Shown one piece after another: positions 5,543-10,055 of a stretch of DNA of 10,055 nucleotides. This DNA is from Rhodospirillales bacterium (GTDB lineage: Bacteria > Pseudomonadota > Alphaproteobacteria > ATCC43930 > CGMCC-115725). A model generated the notes under the pieces. The model worked only from the letters and a program-made list of their open reading frames with translations, searched no databases and had not been told where the DNA came from. Positions within the stretch are counted from its first letter, which is position 1. Each line of letters begins with the position of its first letter. Both the position numbers and the translations under genes were made by a program. The DNA is taken from the NCBI GenBank assembly GCA_015654725.1, contig JAATGI010000450.1, positions 1-10,055 of the forward strand, written 5' to 3'.

Positions 5543-6247
5543 ATGGATATGCCACGCCGTCTGGGCGCCGAATTCTTCGGCACCTTCTGGCTCACCTTCG
5601 CGGGCTGCGGCAGCACCGTGCTCGCCGCCGCTTTTCCCGCGCTGGGGATCGGCTTTCTCGGTGTGTCGCTGGCGTTCGGCCTGACGGTGCTGACGATGGC
5701 CTACGCCGTGGGCCATGTCTCGGGCGGGCATTTCAATCCGGCGGTCACGGTCGGCTTGTGGGCCGGTGGGCGCTTCAAGGCGGTCGATGTCGCGCCTTAT
5801 GTCGTGGCGCAAGTGATCGGCGCGGTCGCCGCCGCCGCCTTGCTGTATTTGATCGCGTCGGGCAAGGCGGATTGGATCCCCGGCGGCTTCGCCGCCAACG
5901 GCTATGGCGAACTCAGCCCCGGCAAATACGGCCTGGTCTCGTGCTTCGTCACCGAAGTCGCGATGACCTTTTTCTTTCTGTTCATCATCATCGGCTCGAC
6001 CTCGAAAGGCGCGGCTGTGGGCTTTGCGGGGATTCCGATTGGATTCGGGCTAACGCTCATTCATCTGGTTTCCATTCCGGTGACAAATACCTCCGTCAAT
6101 CCGGCGCGCAGCACCGGCCCCGCCTTGTTCGCGGGCGGCGACTATATCGGCCAGCTCTGGCTATTCTGGCTGGCGCCGATCATCGGCGCGGTGATCGCCG
6201 GCCTGGTCGCGCGCTGGCTCCATGCCGAGCGCGAACAAACCGGCTGA
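5543..6247 (+). CDS. aqpZ: Aquaporin Z, water channel
   Basis: The 234-residue integral membrane protein has the two NPA boxes of the MIP family (GGHFNPAVT, residues 61-69, and NTSVNPARSTGP, residues 182-193) and six hydrophobic helices. The pore constriction residues fit water-selective aquaporins: Phe45, His174, Thr183 and Arg189, equivalent to those of E. coli AqpZ (Phe43, His174, Thr183, Arg189). The block IHLVSIPVTNTSVNPARS is near-identical to the E. coli protein. A glycerol facilitator is excluded by the His at position 174. It sits in the inner membrane and conducts water in osmotic adjustment. ATG 5543 follows a strong AAGGAGG (5531-5537); an upstream ATG at 5426 lies inside the esterase gene and is discounted. 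The stop is 22 bp from that of the convergent mazF. Confidence 0.95.
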   Translation: MDMPRRLGAEFFGTFWLTFAGCGSTVLAAAFPALGIGFLGVSLAFGLTVLTMAYAVGHVSGGHFNPAVTVGLWAGGRFKAVDVAPYVVAQVIGAVAAAALLYLIASGKADWIPGGFAANGYGELSPGKYGLVSCFVTEVAMTFFFLFIIIGSTSKGAAVGFAGIPIGFGLTLIHLVSIPVTNTSVNPARSTGPALFAGGDYIGQLWLFWLAPIIGAVIAGLVARWLHAEREQTG

Positions 6248-6269
6248 GCCTCGCGTTTGGAAGCGCCGG

Positions 6270-6641
6270 CTATTCCTCGAAGGTCTCGCGCAACGCCGCA
6301 AGCGTGAGACCGAGCGTCTTGGCCGTAACGGCGCCAAGGCGACGCACCAGCCTTTGCTTGTCGAGCGTGCGGAGTTGATCGAGCAAGATCAATCCTTCTT
6401 TGTCTTGAAAGCGGATCGGAATTCGGAAGGGAGCGGAACGGCTGCCGGTCGTCATCGGCGCGACCGTGACCGTCCGCAGATAATCGTGCATCTGCGGTGG
6501 CGACACGATCACGCAAGGCCGGGTCTTGCGGATTTCGCCGCCGACGGTCGGATCGAGTGCCGCCAACCACACTTCGCCGCGAACGATGGTCGGCGGCCGC
6601 TTCACCTCCGGGTTTCGCCCGGAATCGCGCCGCCTCACCAC
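6270..6641 (-). CDS. mazF: MazF/PemK-family endoribonuclease toxin
   Basis: The core runs RGEVWLAALDPTVGGEIRKT (residues 21-40), RPCVIVSP, VTVAPMTTGSRSAPFRIPI, then GLILLDQLRTLDKQRL. These are the classic MazF blocks, with the conserved Arg of KTRP and the Thr-Thr-Gly strand. MazF toxins cut single-stranded RNA at short sequence-specific sites and halt translation. The protein is up to 123 residues, with about 18 residues ahead of the usual RGEVW start. GTG codons at 6641 and 6638 are both possible. The latter overlaps the antitoxin stop as GTGA, a usual coupling arrangement, and would remove one residue. No ATG exists between there and the domain. It is co-transcribed with, and downstream of, mazE. 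Confidence 0.92.
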   Translation of the reverse strand: MVRRRDSGRNPEVKRPPTIVRGEVWLAALDPTVGGEIRKTRPCVIVSPPQMHDYLRTVTVAPMTTGSRSAPFRIPIRFQDKEGLILLDQLRTLDKQRLVRRLGAVTAKTLGLTLAALRETFEE

Positions 6642-6889
6642 GTCAATTTGTCGTCGCCGTCATTGCCGAATTCGGGCCAGACCAGAACATCGTCGCCGGC
6701 GGTGGCGATGGCTTGCGACGCCTCCGCCCAGCCCGCGCGCGGCCGCCGTTTCAGCGGCACCAGAACGATCCGTCCTTCTTCCAGCGTCATATCCACGGAG
6801 TCGCCGGCTGATACCCCTGCCTCCGCCAGCACCGATTTTGGAATAATGACACCGGAGGAATTGCCCAATTTGCGCACCGCAGCCCGCAT
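6635..6889 (-). CDS. mazE: MazE-like antitoxin with AbrB/SpoVT DNA-binding domain
   Basis: The 84-residue protein starts MRAAVRKLGNSSGVIIPKSV and continues AGVSAGDSVDMTLEEGRIVLVPL, a standard swapped-hairpin AbrB domain. This domain dimerises and binds the operon's own promoter. The C-terminal half (WAEASQAIATAGDDVLVWPE, acidic tail) should be the unstructured part that wraps MazF. ATG 6889 has GAAGGAGA six bases upstream; an ATG at 6904 lies upstream of that site and is unlikely. The gene precedes mazF with overlap. The complex with MazF would be expected to repress the promoter at 6912-6953. Confidence 0.92.
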   Translation of the reverse strand: MRAAVRKLGNSSGVIIPKSVLAEAGVSAGDSVDMTLEEGRIVLVPLKRRPRAGWAEASQAIATAGDDVLVWPEFGNDGDDKLTW

Positions 6890-6911
6890 CGCTATCTCCT
6901 TCAAGAGAATT

Positions 6912-6953
6912 GTTATAGTCCCGCGCCGATGGGAGTGACAACAAAGTTATAAC
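6912..6953 (-). promoter_or_regulatory. mazEF promoter with adjoining GTTATAAC palindrome
   Basis: On the minus strand TTGTCA (6936-6941) and TATAAC (6912-6917) lie 18 bp apart, each 5 of 6 to the sigma-70 consensus. The start of transcription would be near 6905, and the AAGGAG site and ATG 6889 follow. A perfect 8-bp palindrome GTTATAAC (6946-6953) lies just upstream of the -35 box. The -10 box reads GTTATA on the plus strand, a half-copy of the same motif. The repeat pair is a candidate MazE/MazEF operator. Confidence 0.55.
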
Positions 6954-7044
6954 GGCCCGCCTTTCCGCTCGCCCCGCCGTGGCGCGTGCCGGGATGACTG
7001 CGCCGCGCTTGCCGCTGGGCGGCATCGCCTTGTAGGTTCGCGCC

Positions 7045-8250
7045 ATGAGCGACGTCAAAAAGATCGTGCTGGCCTATTCCGGCGGGCTCGACACCTCGGT
7101 GATCCTGCGCTGGCTGCAAGAGCGGTATCGCGCCGAGATCGTCACCTTCACCGCCGATATCGGCCAGGGCGAGGAACTCGGGCCGGCGCGCGACAAGGCC
7201 AAGCTCATGGGCGCCACGGAGATCTTCGTCGAGGATCTGCGCGAGACCTTCGTCAAGGACTACGTCTTCCCGATGTTCCGGGCGAACGCGCTTTACGAGG
7301 GCCAATATCTCCTCGGCACCGCGATCGCGCGGCCCCTGATCGCCAAGCGCCAGATCGAGATCGCCGAACAAGTCGGCGCCGATGCCGTGGCGCATGGCGC
7401 CACCGGCAAGGGCAACGACCAAGTGCGGTTCGAGCTCGCCTATTACGCCTTGAAGCCCGACATCACCGTGGTCGCACCCTGGCGCGAATGGGATTTGGAT
7501 TCGCGCACCAAGCTCGTGGAATACGCCGAGAAGAATCAGATTCCGATTCCGCGCGACAAGCGCGGCGAGGCGCCGTTCTCGGTCGACGCCAATCTCTTGC
7601 ATGTTTCCGCCGAAGGGAAGGCGCTCGAAGACCCGTGGCAGGAGCCGGAAGAATTCGTCTATAGCCGCACGGTGGCGCCCGAGGCGGCGCCCGACAAGCC
7701 GGAGTATGTCGAGATCGAATTCCTCGGCGGCGATCCCGTCGCGGTCGATGGCAAAAAATTATCGCCGGCGACGCTGCTGACGCGGCTGAACGAGCTCGGC
7801 GGCAAGCACGGCATCGGCCGGCTCGATCTGGTCGAGAACCGCTTTGTCGGCATGAAATCGCGCGGCGTTTACGAGACGCCGGGCGGCACCATCCTCCTGG
7901 CAGCGCATCGCGGCATCGAAAGCCTCACCCTCGATCGCGGCGCCGCGCATTTGAAGGACGAGTTGATGCCGCGTTACGCCGAGCTGATCTATAACGGCTT
8001 CTGGTTCTCGCCCGAGCGCGAGATGCTGCAAGCCGCGATCGACGCCAGCCAAGCCCAGGTCGAAGGCACCGTGCGCTTGAAACTCTATAAAGGCTCGGCG
8101 CGCGTGGCCGGGCGCAAATCGCGCAAGAGCCTCTATAGCCTCGCGCACGTTACCTTCGAGGCCAACAAGGTCTACGACCAGCGCGACGCCGCCGGCTTCA
8201 TCAAGCTCAATGCGTTGCGCCTGCGCTTGGCGAAGGCGCTCCGGAAATAG
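7045..8250 (+). CDS. argG: Argininosuccinate synthase
   Basis: The 401-residue protein joins citrulline and aspartate, with ATP cleavage to AMP, giving argininosuccinate: the penultimate step of arginine synthesis, in the cytoplasm. It opens with KKIVLAYSGGLDTSVILRWL, the PP-loop (SGGxDTS, residues 12-18) of N-type ATP pyrophosphatases. It also shows AVAHGATGKGNDQVRFE, the KYG-like substrate region replaced by ITVVAPWREWD, and RLDLVENRFVGMKSRGVYE. Length matches the family (about 400). A weak TAGG lies eight bases before ATG 7045. The gene is divergent from mazE across a 155-bp gap and convergent with the histidine-rich gene, with only 5 bp between the stop codons. No frameshift or missing motif is seen. 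Confidence 0.97.
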   Translation: MSDVKKIVLAYSGGLDTSVILRWLQERYRAEIVTFTADIGQGEELGPARDKAKLMGATEIFVEDLRETFVKDYVFPMFRANALYEGQYLLGTAIARPLIAKRQIEIAEQVGADAVAHGATGKGNDQVRFELAYYALKPDITVVAPWREWDLDSRTKLVEYAEKNQIPIPRDKRGEAPFSVDANLLHVSAEGKALEDPWQEPEEFVYSRTVAPEAAPDKPEYVEIEFLGGDPVAVDGKKLSPATLLTRLNELGGKHGIGRLDLVENRFVGMKSRGVYETPGGTILLAAHRGIESLTLDRGAAHLKDELMPRYAELIYNGFWFSPEREMLQAAIDASQAQVEGTVRLKLYKGSARVAGRKSRKSLYSLAHVTFEANKVYDQRDAAGFIKLNALRLRLAKALRK

Positions 8251-8260
8251 CGGCGCTATT
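8246..8260. terminator. Small palindrome shared by the argG and histidine-rich gene stop codons
   Basis: AATAGC (8246-8251) pairs with GCTATT (8255-8260) around a 3-base loop. It contains the TAG of argG (8248-8250) and the TAG of the opposing gene (8256-8258). It could help separate the convergent transcripts, but the stem is short and no T-run follows, so terminator activity is uncertain. Confidence 0.25.
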
Positions 8261-8519
8261 CCGCCGCTTCTTCCTCGACCTCGACCTCGTCCTCGTCCTC
8301 GTCGTGGCCGCCGTGATGCTCGGCATGGAGCTTGCCGGCCTCGGTGGCGTGGTGCGCGGCATGGGCGTGATGGCCATGCGCGACATGGGCGTGGTGCCCG
8401 GCCTTTTCAGGATTCTCGGCGCGGTGATGGGCGGCGGCGTGACGATGGTGCGCGGCGGCCTTTTCGTGATGGTTGGCGGCGTGGTCGTGATGCTCGGCGA
8501 TCTGTTCTTTTTCCGACAT
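8256..8519 (-). CDS. Small histidine-rich protein with acidic tail, possible metal-binding protein
   Basis: The 87-residue protein has 23 histidines, mostly as HH pairs at about seven-residue spacing (EHHDHAANHHEKAAAHHRH, then HHAHVAHGHHAHAAHHA). It ends in an acidic run (DEDEDEVEVEEE) with 11 Asp/Glu in the last 15 residues. There is no cysteine, signal peptide or membrane segment. Alternating Ala/His helical repeats suggest a soluble helix able to hold divalent metals (Ni, Co, Zn, Cu), or a pH buffer; this is inference from composition. Similar uncharacterised His/Ala-rich proteins occur in alphaproteobacteria. ATG 8519 is preceded by GAGAGGGA; an upstream in-frame ATG at 8609 is discounted for lacking this. 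The acidic tail is encoded by a hexamer-like tandem repeat (GACGAG), which may vary in copy number. Confidence 0.75.
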   Translation of the reverse strand: MSEKEQIAEHHDHAANHHEKAAAHHRHAAAHHRAENPEKAGHHAHVAHGHHAHAAHHATEAGKLHAEHHGGHDEDEDEVEVEEEAAE

Positions 8520-8589
8520 GGGTCCCTCTCTCTCGCGCGGGCGAGATGCCCGCAAGCAACAGAGATAGAAAATTTGCATGTCATTCCGG

Positions 8590-8609
8590 GTGCCGTTCGG
8601 TGACGGCAC
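8590..8609. repeat. 7-bp inverted repeat in the 155-bp gap upstream of the histidine-rich gene
   Basis: GTGCCGT (8590-8596) pairs exactly with ACGGCAC (8603-8609) around a 6-base loop. A second stem, GCGGGC-GAGAT-GCCCGC (8537-8553), lies closer to the histidine-rich gene's ribosome-binding site and would be in its leader. No convincing sigma-70 promoter was found in the gap. Function is unknown; a regulator site or backup terminator is possible. Confidence 0.35.
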
Positions 8610-8621
8610 GGTGACGCGGGC

Positions 8622-8653
8622 AAAATGAAAGGGCCGGGCGAATGCCCGGCCCT
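8622..8653 (-). terminator. Rho-independent terminator of the small secreted protein gene
   Basis: On the minus strand a perfect 10-bp GC-rich stem (AGGGCCGGGC, 8644-8653, with 8630-8639) closes a 4-base loop and is followed directly by TTCATTTT. It lies 21 bp after the stop codon of the gene at 8675-8992, matching a classic intrinsic terminator. Confidence 0.8.
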
Positions 8654-8674
8654 CCCGATACGAACGTCTCAGGC

Positions 8675-8992
8675 CTATTCGTTATTGCCGCCGGGTGCCG
8701 CGGCGGTCTGGCCGCCGTTCAATTGCTGCTCGTTGAGCCGAGCGGTGATCGAATCCTCGACCCCGTCGACATGTTCGAGCGAGCCTTTGGCCGCGGCGCT
8801 CGGCGCGCGCGCCTCGCCGACGACCGGTTGGCTCATGCGACCCGATTCCTCTTGGCTGACGTCTTGCTTGGTATAGACGCCGCCGCCCGACGCCACGTCC
8901 ATGCCGAGCGAAGCATCGCCGGCGAAGGCCGGAGCGCCAAGTGCCACGCCACCGAGAAGGGCGAGGCCGCTGATCAATAATTTCGCGTTCAT
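8675..8992 (-). CDS. Small secreted protein of unknown function
   Basis: The 105-residue protein has a clear signal peptide (MNAK, hydrophobic LLISGLALLGGVALG, cleavage after AFA24 before GDAS). The roughly 80-residue mature part is polar, rich in Gly, Ala, Gln and Glu, has no cysteine, and holds a GGGVYTKQDVSQEESGRMSQ segment and a C-terminal QQLNGGQTAAAPGGNNE tail. It looks intrinsically disordered. I do not recognise a family. ATG 8992 is chosen because CGGGAG lies eight bases upstream and the signal peptide starts cleanly; an in-frame GTG at 9040 would add 16 non-signal residues. It is a single-gene unit with its own intrinsic terminator and a hairpin in its leader (9008-9043), suggesting regulated expression, possibly in stress or envelope conditions. 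That last point is inference. Confidence 0.7.
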   Translation of the reverse strand: MNAKLLISGLALLGGVALGAPAFAGDASLGMDVASGGGVYTKQDVSQEESGRMSQPVVGEARAPSAAAKGSLEHVDGVEDSITARLNEQQLNGGQTAAAPGGNNE

Positions 8993-9007
8993 GTCGCAGC
9001 TCCCGTG

Positions 9008-9043
9008 CTGTTGGCTCCCAGATCGTGGGAATTGCACCAACAG
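9008..9043 (-). promoter_or_regulatory. Two-tier hairpin in the leader of the small secreted protein gene
   Basis: CTGTTGG (9008-9014) pairs with CCAACAG (9037-9043), and inside it TCCCA (9016-9020) pairs with TGGGA (9026-9030) around a 5-base loop. In the minus-strand mRNA the structure would end a few bases before the CGGGAG ribosome-binding site. It could influence translation or message stability, or be a protein-binding operator at DNA level. No known riboswitch fold is recognised. Confidence 0.4.
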
Positions 9044-9194
9044 AACACGGAAATATGGAGGAAAAATGTCGCTCGCCGCCGCGATTACGCCACCTTGTGG
9101 CGAACGTAAAGCAGGCGCGGCGCCGTTATTCGCGCGGCATGCCTTGATTGTGAAATTGTTCTTGGTTGAGCTTGGCGTTGAGCCGTCCCGGAAT

Positions 9195-9270
9195 TGGTGG
9201 AGCCGAGGGGGATCGAACCCCTGACCTCGACATTGCGAACGTCGCGCTCTCCCAGCTGAGCTACGGCCCC
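9195..9270 (-). tRNA. tRNA-Ala, anticodon CGC
   Basis: The 76-nt cloverleaf reads 5' GGGGCCG on the minus strand from 9270, with acceptor partner CGGCTCC and an encoded CCA end at 9195-9197. The third acceptor pair is G3-U70, the identity element for alanyl-tRNA synthetase. The D-loop contains AGCTCAGCTGGGAGAGC. The anticodon stem CGACG/TGTCG (closing pair G-U) holds loop TTCGCAA, so the anticodon is CGC, reading GCG. The T-arm shows GGTTCGATCC. All invariant positions look intact. A promoter lies 36-71 bp upstream. Confidence 0.96.
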
Positions 9271-9312
9271 ACGGATTCCAGCCCGCGGACAGCCCCCCGC
9301 GCCGGTTGCGCG

Positions 9313-9341
9313 ACTATGGGAGGGGTGCCGAATCCTGTCAA
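9313..9341 (-). promoter_or_regulatory. Sigma-70 promoter of tRNA-Ala
   Basis: On the minus strand a perfect TTGACA (9336-9341) is separated by 17 bp from CATAGT (9313-9318), which is 4 of 6 to TATAAT. Transcription would begin near 9306, giving a leader of about 36 nt before the mature tRNA 5' end at 9270. Confidence 0.65.
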
Positions 9342-9415
9342 GGCGCGAGCGCTTGCGCCGGTGGACGCCCGCCGTTAGGTTACTGCGGTTTCCCACCGAC
9401 GAGGCGCATCCTTTC

Positions 9416-9721
9416 ATGGGCGGTTTTCTGGTCCCGATCCTGAGGATCGTCAGTTTTCTGTTGGGCCTCTATTGGTGGGTCGTGATCGCCGCCGCGGTGA
9501 TGAGCTGGCTCGTCAACCTCCGTGTCATCGACACGCACAACCGCCCGGTCGCGATGATCGGCGATTTCCTCTATCGCGCCACCGAGCCCGCGCTGCGGCC
9601 GATCCGGCGTTTCGTCCCCAGTTTCAGCGGCATCGATATATCGCCGATCATTCTGCTTGCCGTCATCTGGCTGGTGCAGATGGAACTCGAGCATCTCGCG
9701 TTCTATCTCTACGAGCTGTGA
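9416..9721 (+). CDS. YggT-family small inner-membrane protein
   Basis: The 101-residue protein has two hydrophobic segments (about residues 4-35 and 75-98) flanking a conserved loop. The loop TEPALRPIRRFVPSFSGIDI followed by SPIILL, and the VMSWLVNL block before it, are hallmarks of the YggT/Ycf19 family (PF02325). In other bacteria the family has been connected with membrane organisation, cell division and K+ or osmotic tolerance; its molecular role here is unknown. ATG 9416 begins MGGFLVPILR, as usual for the family; in-frame codons further upstream from 9353 would add a non-homologous extension. The stop (9719-9721) is one base from the likely start of the next gene, so the two form an operon. 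The arrangement yggT-DUF167, often followed by folD, is common in alphaproteobacteria. Confidence 0.9.
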   Translation: MGGFLVPILRIVSFLLGLYWWVVIAAAVMSWLVNLRVIDTHNRPVAMIGDFLYRATEPALRPIRRFVPSFSGIDISPIILLAVIWLVQMELEHLAFYLYEL

Positions 9722-9722
9722 T

Positions 9723-10055
9723 TTGGCGGCGTCGCGGCCCTCGCCTTTATCTCTGGCCGGCGATTCCGTGCGCCTCGCGGTAAAGGTGATGCCCCGCGCC
9801 GCGCGCGAGCGGATCGTCGGCGCGATCGACGAAGCCGGAAGCGTCGCGCTCAAGATCGCGGTGACGGCGCCGCCCGAGGATGGCCGCGCCAACGCGGCCG
9901 TGCTGCGGCTGTTGGCGCGGCGCCTGCGCCTCCCCGTGCGCGCTTTCGCCGTCTTGCGCGGCGCGGCTTCGCGCCACAAGCTGATCGGCATCGCGGGCGA
10001 GCCCGGAGCGCTCTACCGCCGCATCGAAGAGGAATTGGGGCCGTGGCCGAAACCA
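9723..10055 (+). CDS. DUF167 / YggU-family protein, 3' end cut by the window
   Basis: An open frame of 111 codons runs to the window edge. VRLAVKVMPRAARERIVG, VALKIAVTAPPEDGRANAAV and VLRGAASRHKLIGI match the DUF167 (YggU) family blocks, seen in E. coli YggU as KVAITAPPVDGQANS and GELGRHKQIKI. It is a small cytoplasmic alpha/beta protein of unknown function, often beside yggT. The start is uncertain. TTG 9723, one base after the yggT stop, gives the usual short N-terminal extension, whereas GTG 9768 begins right at VRLAVKV. Family members are typically about 95-115 residues, so little of the gene is missing. Confidence 0.85.
   Translation, partial: MAASRPSPLSLAGDSVRLAVKVMPRAARERIVGAIDEAGSVALKIAVTAPPEDGRANAAVLRLLARRLRLPVRAFAVLRGAASRHKLIGIAGEPGALYRRIEEELGPWPKP

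Noticed and set aside
4501..5616. Minus-strand open frame (371 codons) across the esterase and the start of aqpZ
   Set aside because: It spans two genes with strong family motifs on the other strand, and its translation is compositionally biased (Arg/Gly/Ala/Gln) with no domain.
6913..7602. Minus-strand open frame (229 codons) opposite the argG 5' half
   Set aside because: It is a shadow of argG; no family motifs and no ribosome-binding site.
9088..9102. CGCCAC-CTT-GTGGCG hairpin as a terminator for tRNA-Ala
   Set aside because: The stem is perfect but only 6 bp, about 95 bp beyond the tRNA 3' end, and not followed by a T-run on the minus strand. The gap 9044-9194 shows nothing else convincing.
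9066..9224. Short plus-strand ORF starting behind a good GGAGG site (MSLAAAITPPCG...)
   Set aside because: It reads antisense into the tRNA-Ala gene and has no recognisable domain; the GGAGG is most likely chance.
1..10055. CRISPR array, insertion sequence with transposase, prophage or integron
   Set aside because: No regularly spaced direct repeats, transposase, integrase or phage structural genes were seen on either strand.

Overview
The window looks like GC-rich chromosomal DNA of an alphaproteobacterium, most likely Hyphomicrobiales (Rhizobiales) or a relative. Supporting this are the codon usage, the rlmN-to-argG neighbourhood, an aqpZ close to the E. coli form, a yggT-DUF167 pair, and branched-chain-type periplasmic binding proteins. 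No rRNA or other phylogenetic marker is present, so the placement is an inference.

Layout. Positions 1-221 hold the 3' end of rlmN. Next, on the minus strand, is a ParE-type toxin/antitoxin pair (218-726), then an ABC-transporter substrate-binding protein (789-1982). A secreted dienelactone-hydrolase-like enzyme follows on the plus strand (2153-2920), then a second, paralogous binding protein on the minus strand (3081-4382). A plus-strand pair follows: an HSL-type esterase and aquaporin Z (4606-6247). A MazEF pair lies on the minus strand (6270-6889). argG (7045-8250) converges with a small histidine-rich protein gene (8256-8519) and a small secreted protein gene (8675-8992). Last come tRNA-Ala(CGC) on the minus strand (9195-9270) and yggT plus a truncated DUF167 gene on the plus strand.

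How the genes fit together. The core genes (rlmN, argG, tRNA-Ala, yggT, DUF167) frame about 6.8 kb of accessory genes: two toxin-antitoxin modules, two orphan binding proteins with no permease or ATPase beside them, two alpha/beta hydrolases and a water channel. The two binding proteins are clearly paralogous, roughly half identical by eye, and share the GQTxPYSGPAS opening and the HFPWTxGxQP block. They probably arose by duplication and lie either side of the DLH-like enzyme.

The most notable observation is a 149-bp palindromic element (4264-4412) sitting inside the signal-peptide coding region of the second binding protein. Removing exactly the 149 bp bounded by its perfect 19-bp terminal inverted repeats joins a well-placed ATG (4450) in frame to the rest of the gene. 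The result is a textbook signal peptide. In the present sequence that ATG gives only a 17-codon ORF ending inside the element. The element itself supplies a new Shine-Dalgarno and ATG (4382) in frame with the binding protein, so the repeat seems to have both broken and rescued the gene. A second, unrelated mosaic of palindromes fills the gap at 2948-3061. I found no CRISPR array, insertion sequence, phage or obviously new multi-gene system.
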